64,000 nucleotides of DNA. Source: CAZQQN01 sp964549595. GTDB lineage: Bacteria; Bacteroidota; Bacteroidia; CAILMK01; CAYYUA01. This document shows positions 26,504 through 34,417 of the stretch, piece after piece; position 1 is the stretch's first letter, and each line of letters begins with the position of its first letter. The stretch lies in NCBI GenBank assembly GCA_964549595.1, contig CAZJWK010000001.1, positions 39,230 through 103,229 on the forward strand. The letters are read 5' to 3'. Below the pieces are notes generated by a model. That model was not told where the DNA came from and did not search any database. It worked only from the letters and a program-made list of their open reading frames with translations. The position numbers were made by a program, and so were the translations under genes.

Positions 26504-28303
26504 ATGAATTACAAAAAATTAGGTCATGACATCCTTGCATGGCGGATAAGGCATGTCAGTAACAAAAATTTTTTACTCCTTCTAAGCTTTTTTATTGGCA
26601 TAGCAGGTGGTTTGGCGGCAGTGTTGCTTAAGTCCTTTGTGCATTTTGTTCACTATACTATTCTTAACCTTCCGGATTTTCTTTTTCCATTCATTTACTT
26701 GGTTTTGCCGCTGGCAGGAATCCTACTTACGGTGGGATACAAAGTTTTGGTCATGAAAGGCAAGCTTGGGCATGGCATCCCGAATCTTCTTTATACCATT
26801 TCCAAAAAATCCGGATTGGTAGAAAAGGATAAAATGTATTCCCACCTAATTAGTGGTAGCATGACCGTTGGTTTAGGAGGTTCGGTAGGCCTTGAAGCCC
26901 CAATAGTGACTACCGGTGCTGCTTTTGGCTCAAATAGTGCCAGGATATTTCATTTAGGGTATAAACACCGGATACTTATGACCGGTTGCGGCGGTTCAGC
27001 AGCCATTGCAGCCATTTTTAACTCCCCCATAGCCGGTGTAATTTTTTCGCTCGAAGTGTTATTACTGGAATTATCCATTCCGGCATTTATTCCCCTTTTG
27101 ATTTCGGCAGCCACAGGGACATTAATCTCTCAGTTTATTCTGGGTAATGAAATCTTGTTTAATTTCTCATTATCAAGCCCTTTTAATTACAGCGAAATCC
27201 CTTACTACCTGATTTTAGGTGTGCTTACCGGTTTTGTTTCCCTGTATTTTACCAGAATGACTTATAAAGCGGAAGAATGGGTTTCTAAAATCAAACATAT
27301 ATACAACAGGGCTATTATTGGGGGTATTGCTTTAGGCATCATGATTTTCATTTTTCCTCCCCTTTACGGGGAAGGGTACGATGCCATCAAACATTTATTA
27401 AATAACCAATCAGAAGCTTTATTGAGCCATAACTACCTATTTGGGGGCTATGCAAACAATGAAACCCTTCTTTTAGCCTTCACCGGGGCTTTGATCCTCG
27501 TTAAGGCTTTGGCATCCGCTTTCACTATAAGTGCAGGGGGAAACGGGGGAATTTTCGCACCCTCTTTATTCATTGGTGCCATTTCAGGTTTTTTTTTGGC
27601 AAGGATCATGAATGATTCCGGCATTTTCCCAACCGCCATTTCAGAAGAAAATTTTGTGTTGGTTGGAATGGCCGGTGTTATGAGTGGTGTGCTCCATGCC
27701 CCTTTAACCGCCATTTTCTTAATTGCCGAAATCACCAATGGCTACATGCTTTTTCTACCCTTAATGATTGTTTCCGCCATTGCTTATGCAACCATTTCCT
27801 ATTTTGAACCTCATTCCCTTTACACAAAGCAACTAGCCCTAAAAGGCCACTTGCATACTCATGACAAAGACAAATTTGTGCTTACAAGGCTAAACCTGGA
27901 GCAAATGGTAGAAGATGATTTTACCCCAATCAAGGAAAGTGGTACCTTAAGAGACGTTGTGAATGCCATTCCCTATTCTCATAGAAATACTTTTCCGGTA
28001 ATCGATCAAAACGACAATTACAAGGGTTTGATAAAACTGGATGACATCCGGGAAATCATGTTCAAACCGGACTATTACGACAAGGTTAAAATCAATGACC
28101 TTAAACAAATGCCGGCCATATACATTCATTATGGAGACACGATGGAGGAAGTTATGAGAAAATTTGACGAAACAGGGGATTGGCTCCTGCCAGTAATTGA
28201 TAACGGAAAATATCTCGGATTTTTATCCAAATCAAAAATATTCTCCCATTACAGGAATTCCTTAAAACGGGAGGCCAGAGAAGAAAATGAGCTTATTCAG
28301 TAA
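26504..28303 (+). CDS. ClC-type chloride channel/transporter with C-terminal CBS domains (first copy)
   Basis: This 599-residue ClC protein has an inner-membrane core (residues 1-430) and two CBS repeats (about 460-590). Compared with E. coli ClC, the selectivity motif GSGIP is GHGIP (His90 for Ser107), the gating glutamate of GREGP is kept as Glu131 in GLEAP, the GIFAP loop is intact (GGIFAPSLFIG) and the ion-binding tyrosine is kept in NGYMLFLP. The proton-pathway Glu203 is replaced by Val in FSLEVLL, as in ClC channels. It therefore looks channel-like, but function is inferred. It is followed 12 bases later by a paralogue in the same reading frame. Confidence 0.92.
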   Translation: MNYKKLGHDILAWRIRHVSNKNFLLLLSFFIGIAGGLAAVLLKSFVHFVHYTILNLPDFLFPFIYLVLPLAGILLTVGYKVLVMKGKLGHGIPNLLYTISKKSGLVEKDKMYSHLISGSMTVGLGGSVGLEAPIVTTGAAFGSNSARIFHLGYKHRILMTGCGGSAAIAAIFNSPIAGVIFSLEVLLLELSIPAFIPLLISAATGTLISQFILGNEILFNFSLSSPFNYSEIPYYLILGVLTGFVSLYFTRMTYKAEEWVSKIKHIYNRAIIGGIALGIMIFIFPPLYGEGYDAIKHLLNNQSEALLSHNYLFGGYANNETLLLAFTGALILVKALASAFTISAGGNGGIFAPSLFIGAISGFFLARIMNDSGIFPTAISEENFVLVGMAGVMSGVLHAPLTAIFLIAEITNGYMLFLPLMIVSAIAYATISYFEPHSLYTKQLALKGHLHTHDKDKFVLTRLNLEQMVEDDFTPIKESGTLRDVVNAIPYSHRNTFPVIDQNDNYKGLIKLDDIREIMFKPDYYDKVKINDLKQMPAIYIHYGDTMEEVMRKFDETGDWLLPVIDNGKYLGFLSKSKIFSHYRNSLKREAREENELIQ

Positions 28304-28306
28304 AAC

Positions 28307-28310
28307 GGAG
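28307..28310 (+). promoter_or_regulatory. Shine-Dalgarno-like GGAG that supports a TTG start
   Basis: GGAG lies 5 bases before the TTG at 28316. Such sequences are rare in this genome, and here it helps to fix the start of the second ClC gene, which has no usable ATG. Confidence 0.5.
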
Positions 28311-28315
28311 AATCT

Positions 28316-30103
28316 TTGAAACAGCCCCAAACAACCATAGGTAAAATCCTTGCCTGGCGCGTCAGGAATATCAGTGACAGGAACTTTATTGTCATCTTAA
28401 GTATCCTGATTGGGTTCATCAGTAGTATTATTGCGATTATCCTCCGTTTAGCCATTACGGAGATACACGAAATCCTGACCGGGGGCTTCAAGGAAGAACA
28501 ACAAAATTACCTCTTCATTGCTTACCCTGTATTTGGCATCTTAATCACATTAGCCCTATTAAAGTATTTTTTCAAAGAGTACTTTGATCACGGTATTACC
28601 AACGTGCTCAACGCCATAGCCCGTAAAAGCAGTATTGTTAAAGCCAGGGATACGATTTATTTCATTTTCGGAAGCCTTATAACCGTTGGCTCGGGAGGGT
28701 CCGTAGGAATGGAAGCCACACTGGTAATGAGCGGCTCTTCTGTAGGTTCCAATGTGGGCAGATATCTGCATTTGCCCTATCAATCCCGTATGTTGCTACT
28801 GGGTTGCGGAGTAGCAGGCGCATTGGCTGCATTCTTTCAAGCTCCCGTGGCGGGGATGATATTTGTGCTGGAAGTGCTCATGCTGGATTTAACCATGGGC
28901 TCCCTTGTCCCCCTTCTAATGGCTTCAGTCACCGGAATTTTGGTGTCTCAGATTATCCTCGGAGACCGAACGGTGTTTGACTTTGTCCTGGCTTCCGAAT
29001 TTTCTTCCGGGAATATACCATTCTATATCGTTTTGGGCGTCTTTTCTGCCTTGGTTTCGGTATATTTTACAAGGATCACGAATTACATGGAAGAATTGTT
29101 CAGCCGGTACTCACGAACATTTACCCGTGGATTAATAGGAGCTTTAAGCTTAGGGCTTCTTATATTTCTTTTCCCCCCGCTTTATGGGGAAGGCTATGCG
29201 GCCATCCGTACCCTTGAAAATGGTAACGAATTACAATTGCTTAACAACAGCCTTTTTTATGACTTTAAAGAGGAGGAATGGATTTTACTGGCTTTTCTGG
29301 GTGGTGTGATCATTTTTAAAGCCTTTGCCGTAGCCATTACACTGGGCAGTGGGGGTATTGGTGGCTATTTTGCCCCATCCCTTTTTATAGGCGGAATTTC
29401 CGGCTTTTTCTTTGCCAGACTTATAAACTTCATGGAATTCACGGCTCCATTGTCTGAAAGCAATTTTTTACTGGTAGGTATGGCTGGTGTAATGAGCGGA
29501 ATTTTTCATGCACCTTTAACGGGAGTCTTCCTTATTGCAGAGTTGACTGAGGAATATACCTTTATAGTACCCCTCATGGTAGTTTCGACCACATCTTACC
29601 TGGTTACCATTTTCTTTGAACCTCACTCCCTTTTCACCAAGAAGTTAGCGCAAAAAGGCGACTTGATTACTCACCACAAGGACAGAGCCATCCTGACAAT
29701 GATGAAATTGGATAAGCTAATAGAACAAGACCTTAAAACCGTAGATCCCAATGATTCGCTCGGGGATATCCTGCGCTATAAGGTAGCAGAATCCACCAAA
29801 AATATTTATCCCGTTATTGACAGGGATAATAACCTGCTCGGTATCATCCTTCTGGATGACATTAGAAAGTTATTAGTCAAAACGGAAATGCACGAAGAAG
29901 TGTTTGCCAAAGATTTAATGCATGATCCACCCGCTTACTTGTACGCCGATGAACCTATGGACAAGGTCATCAAGAAATTTGATGATTCAGGCGCCTGGAA
30001 TCTGCCGGTTCTGAACAGCAATGGCAAGTTCGAGGGCTTCATCTCCAAGTCTAAGATTTTTTCCGCTTACAGGGGCCTTTTAGTCCAATTCTCGGAAGAA
30101 TAG
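28316..30103 (+). CDS. ClC-type chloride channel/transporter with C-terminal CBS domains (second copy)
   Basis: This 595-residue paralogue of the preceding protein has the same core plus two CBS repeats. The selectivity motif is DHGIT (Asp91-His92 in place of Gly-Ser) and the gate region is GMEAT with Glu133 kept. Val replaces the proton glutamate in FVLEVLM, and the conserved Tyr occurs in EEYTFIVP. The start is TTG at 28316: the frame is closed by the stop of the first gene only 12 bases earlier, no ATG exists nearby, and LAWRVRN aligns with LAWRIRH of the first copy. The pair are probably cotranscribed and may form heterodimers (inferred, since ClC proteins are dimers). Confidence 0.92.
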   Translation: MKQPQTTIGKILAWRVRNISDRNFIVILSILIGFISSIIAIILRLAITEIHEILTGGFKEEQQNYLFIAYPVFGILITLALLKYFFKEYFDHGITNVLNAIARKSSIVKARDTIYFIFGSLITVGSGGSVGMEATLVMSGSSVGSNVGRYLHLPYQSRMLLLGCGVAGALAAFFQAPVAGMIFVLEVLMLDLTMGSLVPLLMASVTGILVSQIILGDRTVFDFVLASEFSSGNIPFYIVLGVFSALVSVYFTRITNYMEELFSRYSRTFTRGLIGALSLGLLIFLFPPLYGEGYAAIRTLENGNELQLLNNSLFYDFKEEEWILLAFLGGVIIFKAFAVAITLGSGGIGGYFAPSLFIGGISGFFFARLINFMEFTAPLSESNFLLVGMAGVMSGIFHAPLTGVFLIAELTEEYTFIVPLMVVSTTSYLVTIFFEPHSLFTKKLAQKGDLITHHKDRAILTMMKLDKLIEQDLKTVDPNDSLGDILRYKVAESTKNIYPVIDRDNNLLGIILLDDIRKLLVKTEMHEEVFAKDLMHDPPAYLYADEPMDKVIKKFDDSGAWNLPVLNSNGKFEGFISKSKIFSAYRGLLVQFSEE

Positions 30104-30184
30104 GAGAGGCTTTAAATTTTTTAGGGCCTTTTGAAATTAACAGCAAGGTTTTTGCCGTTATGAAACCTCACGATTTAAAAACTT

Positions 30185-31468
30185 TTGATTATGCGTAAAT
30201 TCATTACAGGATTGTTGTTGATCGCTTTTGGCATTGCCGGTTTAGGTCAGAACCAAGCCTTTGGCGCCCGCATACTCATCCCTATGGATGATAAGCAAAA
30301 GGATCATTTAAAAGCCTACGGAATCACTTACTGGGTCCTGGAAAAAGGAAGCGAAGCCGAATGGTTATTAAATTACAGGGGAGGTAGCTTTTCCTTTCCT
30401 TACAAAAAAGCATTTGAAAAAGAGTGTAATATCCGTGGCGTGTCTTTTAAGGTTTTAGCCAATGCCCAATACAAAGCCATCCTTAATAAAATAAACCAAC
30501 CCGATGCCAATCAGGATAATGTAAAGCTTGAAAAAGCGCCGGAAATTGCCGTCTACTCACCCAAATCAGCCAAACCCTGGGATGACGCTGTAACATTGGC
30601 CATGACGTATGCCGAAATACCTTATGATGTGGTTTACGATGATGCGGTTATGGAAAATAAATTAGCCAAGTATGATTGGTTACACCTTCACCACGAGGAC
30701 TTTACCGGCCAGTTTGGTAAATTCTGGGCCCGCTACCGGAATGCGGAATGGTACCAGCAAGAAGTAAAGGAAGATGAGGAAATTGCTTCGCGGTGGGGTT
30801 TCAATAAGGTTTCTGAGCTAAAACTGGCAGTCGCAAAAAAAATCCGGGATTATGTGCTTGGCGGTGGGTATCTGTTTGCCATGTGTTCGGCACCTGATAC
30901 TTACGACATTGCATTGGCAGCAGAAGATGTTGATATCTGTAAACGCATGTTTGATGGGGATCCGATGGATCCGAACGCCCAGCAAAAACTGGATTTTTCG
31001 AACACTTTTGCATTCCAGGATTTTCAAATTTCCAAAAACCCCTATGAGTACGAATATTCGACTATTGATGGAACACGGGACCATGATCAATTGAAAAAAT
31101 CCGAGGATTTTTTCACCTTGTTTGAATTCTCAGCAAAATGGGACCCTGTTCCAACCATGCTTTGCCAAAACCATGAGCGAATTATTCACGGGTTCTATGG
31201 CCAAACCACTTCTTTTCGTAAAAAGTACCTAAAACCTGAGGTCCTGGTCATGGGAGAAAATAAACGGCTCAAAAATGCTCGTTATATTCACGGAGAATAC
31301 GGAAAAGGTATGTGGACATTTTATGCCGGGCATGACCCGGAAGATTACAAGCACATGGTTGGTGAACCCCCTACTGATCTTGAAATGCACCCTAACTCGC
31401 CCGGTTATCGGTTAATCCTCAATAACATCCTTTTTCCGGCCGCCAAAAAGAAAAAGAAAAAAACATAG
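30185..31468 (+). CDS. Exported protein of unknown function, amidotransferase-like fold suspected
   Basis: This 427-residue protein starts with a cleavable signal peptide (LLLIAFGIAGLGQNQAFGA). It has the stretches ARILIPMDDKQKDHLKAYG, EIAVYSPKSAKPWDDAVTLA, YDWLHLHHEDFTGQF, YVLGGGYLFAMCSAPDTYDIA and WTFYAGHDPEDY. The GGYLFAMCSAPD segment resembles the nucleophile elbow of class I glutamine amidotransferase-like or ThuA-like folds. From memory, relatives in Bacteroidota are sometimes labelled asparagine synthetase B, but no N-terminal Cys2 glutaminase and no ATP pyrophosphatase loop are present, so I do not support that name. It ends in a lysine run. The next gene is 3 to 33 bases on, depending on its start. 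Confidence 0.75.
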   Translation: MIMRKFITGLLLIAFGIAGLGQNQAFGARILIPMDDKQKDHLKAYGITYWVLEKGSEAEWLLNYRGGSFSFPYKKAFEKECNIRGVSFKVLANAQYKAILNKINQPDANQDNVKLEKAPEIAVYSPKSAKPWDDAVTLAMTYAEIPYDVVYDDAVMENKLAKYDWLHLHHEDFTGQFGKFWARYRNAEWYQQEVKEDEEIASRWGFNKVSELKLAVAKKIRDYVLGGGYLFAMCSAPDTYDIALAAEDVDICKRMFDGDPMDPNAQQKLDFSNTFAFQDFQISKNPYEYEYSTIDGTRDHDQLKKSEDFFTLFEFSAKWDPVPTMLCQNHERIIHGFYGQTTSFRKKYLKPEVLVMGENKRLKNARYIHGEYGKGMWTFYAGHDPEDYKHMVGEPPTDLEMHPNSPGYRLILNNILFPAAKKKKKKT

Positions 31469-31501
31469 TTTTTGCTTTATGTAAATAAAAGTAGCAGCAC
31501 T

Positions 31502-32152
31502 ATGAAATGGCTAATTTTAATCTTTTTGATGGCTTTTGGCAATCCATTGCTTGCTCAGAAAAACACCAATGAAAGGAAAAATGAAGTTGGGATAAACCTT
31601 TATAGCTACGTTACCAACACGGATACACGATATGTAGATATTGACGGCGATAACCCGTGGAACAGCCATTTCATAAATGGCTTAGTTTATAAGCGGCATT
31701 TTAAACATTTCATCATTAGTATAGGTGGTGACTATTTAGCGGTAAATGAACCCAAAAATGATTTGAACAATTTAGAAGACGCTGATTTAGTCGATTATAT
31801 TGGAAAATATGAAAGAATTACAGCCCGAATTGGAATAGAGAAACGGTTTTTTTCGGGTCCAGTAAAACCTTATGCCGGCTTGCAACTAAATTATTCCTAT
31901 GGCAATTCCTCGGGTTCTTCATGTGGAGGTCTTTACAAAAAATGTCAATCTTATGAACAAGATATTGCCGTAGTGGGGGGAGGTCCGGTCTTTGGTCTCT
32001 ATTTCCGTTTTCATGAGGCATTTTCAATGAATTTAGAGTCAACCATCCAAATCAATGATACGCAGTATTATGAAAACGGAATCAACAGGTTTTCACATAT
32101 TTCTACCACCATCGATCCTGTAAGATCGGTCGCTATCAATTATCACTTTTGA
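31502..32152 (+). CDS. Putative outer-membrane beta-barrel protein
   Basis: This 216-residue protein has a signal peptide (MKWLILIFLMAFGNPLLAQ) followed by alternating hydrophobic stretches, such as EVGINLYSYVTN, HFIISIGGDYL, RITARIGIEKRF, PYAGLQLNYSYG and VFGLYFRFHEAFSMNLEST. It ends in phenylalanine (VAINYHF), as outer-membrane barrels commonly do. About eight strands are likely. Two cysteines in SSCGGLYKKCQS may form a loop disulfide. The ATG at 31502 begins directly with the signal peptide and is preferred over an upstream in-frame ATG at 31472. Function is unknown. It follows the exported protein closely. Confidence 0.7.
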   Translation: MKWLILIFLMAFGNPLLAQKNTNERKNEVGINLYSYVTNTDTRYVDIDGDNPWNSHFINGLVYKRHFKHFIISIGGDYLAVNEPKNDLNNLEDADLVDYIGKYERITARIGIEKRFFSGPVKPYAGLQLNYSYGNSSGSSCGGLYKKCQSYEQDIAVVGGGPVFGLYFRFHEAFSMNLESTIQINDTQYYENGINRFSHISTTIDPVRSVAINYHF

Positions 32153-32171
32153 TGTAAAAAGGTAGGAGCCA

Positions 32172-32840
32172 TTAAGAATTTCCACTTTGCTTTTGCTGAT
32201 TACCTTTGGCCTGTATGAGTTCAACTTTTTCTTCTTCCCTGGCAGCTTTATAGCCACCGGCCACGTGATAGAAATTGTGATACCCCCTTGCCTTGATTAA
32301 AGCAATTAGCCCCATAGAAAGATAACCATCATAACACATCACATAAAACGTCTTATTGGTCGGAAAATCTTCCAATTCACCGAGTAAGGTTTCGGGCTTT
32401 TTGTTGATGGAATCTTTTAAATGCTCCTGCTGGAAGCCTACCTCGGGCCTTAAGTCATATACTTTGATATCGGATTCATGCTTAAAATCCAGGGAAAATT
32501 CATGAGGACCAATGGAAATTACCATGTCCAATGGCTCACCGGCATCGAACCAAGCACTCATTCCTTCTTTCAAGAAACCACCCACATTGGAAAAGCCCAG
32601 GTCTTTCAGGGATTGGCATTCTTCAGGTCCGTTATGGGCCACGAGGATTAAGCCGCGGTCACTTAGTACCAAGTGCTGTACATAGGCCCCGAAATCATCT
32701 TCATAAGGAATATTTACTGCTCCTGGAATAAATCCTTCGGAAAATTCTTGTGGACTCCGGGTGTCTACAACCAAAAATCCTTGTTCCCTGTAGTTTTTGA
32801 ATGTTTCCAGGGGCAAGGGGGGTGATGCATCTTCTTTCAT
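32172..32840 (-). CDS. Tandem rhodanese-domain protein, first domain inactive
   Basis: This 222-residue protein has two rhodanese folds. The first (about 10-105: VVDTRSPQEFSEGFIPGAVNIPYEDD) has AHNGPEE where the active cysteine loop should be, with His69 and no Cys, so it is probably catalytically dead. The second (about 110-205: VYDLRPEVGFQQEHLKDSIN) has the cysteine in VMCYDGYLSMG (Cys169) and may transfer sulfur. The pair resembles the C-terminal part of longer metallo-beta-lactamase-rhodanese proteins, but no lactamase domain is encoded here. It follows tsaB by 10 bases on the same strand. Confidence 0.85.
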   Translation of the reverse strand: MKEDASPPLPLETFKNYREQGFLVVDTRSPQEFSEGFIPGAVNIPYEDDFGAYVQHLVLSDRGLILVAHNGPEECQSLKDLGFSNVGGFLKEGMSAWFDAGEPLDMVISIGPHEFSLDFKHESDIKVYDLRPEVGFQQEHLKDSINKKPETLLGELEDFPTNKTFYVMCYDGYLSMGLIALIKARGYHNFYHVAGGYKAAREEEKVELIQAKGNQQKQSGNS

Positions 32841-32850
32841 AAGTGTGATT

Positions 32851-33567
32851 TTAGGATTTCAGGACTTTTTCAACTTTTTGACTTTGATTGGTTTTTATGG
32901 ATTTTAAATAAAAGGGCTCAAATGTACTTATGTCCTCCACTTCACCAATATTTAACCGCCGAACGGCCTCATCCAGCATGAATGGCGCCGAAGGCCAAAT
33001 ATTCTCCAAAAAACGGGCATTGGCATACTTTTCCAGGTACTGTTTGGCTTTAGGCATACCATTTCCGGAAAAATATACCAAATCGTTTTCCAAATACTTC
33101 TCAAAACTATGCTCATCAATGACCCCGGCTTCCGTCTCCTGGTAAAAATTTAACCGGGCATCAAAAACAGCCGTAAAAACTTCCATTCGCCTGGCATCTA
33201 ACATGGGTGCGAAAAAACCGCTTTTTTCTTCAACCTTTTCGCGGGTTTGGACAGCCATACTAAAAAGGGAATTAATCCCGACCAAAGGAATATTCAATGC
33301 GTAGCAAATAGATTTGGCAGTCGCCACCCCTATGCGCAAACCCGTATAAGATCCGGGTCCCTTTCCCACTGCCACTGCATGTAAATCTTTTGTGGCTATT
33401 CCCTCTTCAGTCAAAACCTCACGAATATAGGATGCCAGCTTACGGGAATGGATATGGGCTTCATTGACTTCTTTGAAGGCAACCAATTCACCATCCTTTG
33501 ATAGGGCCACAGAACAATTAGGACTTGATGTGTCTAAAAGCAAACAATAATTCAGCAGATTATCCAT
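32851..33567 (-). CDS. tsaB: tRNA N6-threonylcarbamoyladenosine biosynthesis protein TsaB
   Basis: TsaB partners TsaD and TsaE in adding threonylcarbamoyl to A37 of tRNAs that read ANN codons. The 238-residue protein begins with LLLDTSSPNCSVALSKDG and contains VAVGKGPGSYTGLRIGVATAKSICYAL in pieces, which are the hallmark of the family. It has an actin-like ATPase fold without the metal site of TsaD, as expected. It starts 10 bases after the TauE-like gene stops and is followed by the rhodanese gene. The close packing suggests an operon. Confidence 0.95.
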   Translation of the reverse strand: MDNLLNYCLLLDTSSPNCSVALSKDGELVAFKEVNEAHIHSRKLASYIREVLTEEGIATKDLHAVAVGKGPGSYTGLRIGVATAKSICYALNIPLVGINSLFSMAVQTREKVEEKSGFFAPMLDARRMEVFTAVFDARLNFYQETEAGVIDEHSFEKYLENDLVYFSGNGMPKAKQYLEKYANARFLENIWPSAPFMLDEAVRRLNIGEVEDISTFEPFYLKSIKTNQSQKVEKVLKS

Positions 33568-33576
33568 TTCATTATG

Positions 33577-34410
33577 TTACCCTTGAAAAAAGTGCTCAGA
33601 AATCATTTCTATCATGACAACAACAATCACAATGGCAAAAAGTACCCGGATAATGGCTCCGGGAATCTTTTGGGCCAGGTATACCCCTACCGGTGCAAAT
33701 ATAACCACGCCAATGGCCAAAGGTATGGCCATCGGTAAAATGATGTACCCAATGGTTAAAGGAATATTTATGACCGGAGAACCATGAGCCAATGCATAGA
33801 AAATACTCATGGCCAAAGTGTAAAAAGGCATAATACCCAGTGAAATAGATGAAGCCATACGAATGTTTAAACGCATAAAGCCTGATAAAACAGGAATTAA
33901 AATAATGCCACCCCCTAATCCCGATAATGCTGATAACGTGCCACTAAAAAAACCGCTTGTTAAATAACTTTTAGCCGGTAAATCATCGCGAATAACAGTC
34001 CCACCTTTTTTAGATCCTTGCCTGAACATCCTGAATCCAAGGACTGCTAAAAGTAAAATAATCAGTATGCTGAATTTATCCCTGGAATACCAATCAAAAT
34101 TTACGATCAGATAAGAAATGATCAATGCGCCGGCAATCCCGGGACCTGCTGTAATGATTACTTCCCTGAAATAAAAATTTTTGTTCCTGATTTGTTTAAT
34201 GGTGGCTGACAAGCCGGCAAAAAATACCGCAAAAATGGAGTTGGACACAATGAATTTAACCAATTCAACGCTACCTAACTCAAACCTTTGAAGAAAATAC
34301 GTAAAAGCCACTACATAAACCAACCCACCGCCAATGCCCAATAGCCCTGCTAATACTCCCCCGGTGCTTCCCACCAGGAAGAGAATCAACAGGTCATAGA
34401 GGGAAAACAA
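33577..34410 (-). CDS. TauE/SafE-family membrane transporter
   Basis: This 277-residue permease has about eight hydrophobic helices. The N-terminal GGVLAGLLGIGGGLVYVV and the internal repeat GTLSALSGLGGGIILIPVL are the paired glycine-rich motifs of the family, which exports sulfite, sulfoacetate or related anions. Substrate is not determinable. It lies 7 bases after the stop of the S41 peptidase gene and 9 bases before tsaB, so the four minus-strand genes are probably one transcript. Confidence 0.9.
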   Translation of the reverse strand: MFSLYDLLILFLVGSTGGVLAGLLGIGGGLVYVVAFTYFLQRFELGSVELVKFIVSNSIFAVFFAGLSATIKQIRNKNFYFREVIITAGPGIAGALIISYLIVNFDWYSRDKFSILIILLLAVLGFRMFRQGSKKGGTVIRDDLPAKSYLTSGFFSGTLSALSGLGGGIILIPVLSGFMRLNIRMASSISLGIMPFYTLAMSIFYALAHGSPVINIPLTIGYIILPMAIPLAIGVVIFAPVGVYLAQKIPGAIIRVLFAIVIVVVMIEMISEHFFQG

Positions 34411-34417
34411 GATTCAT

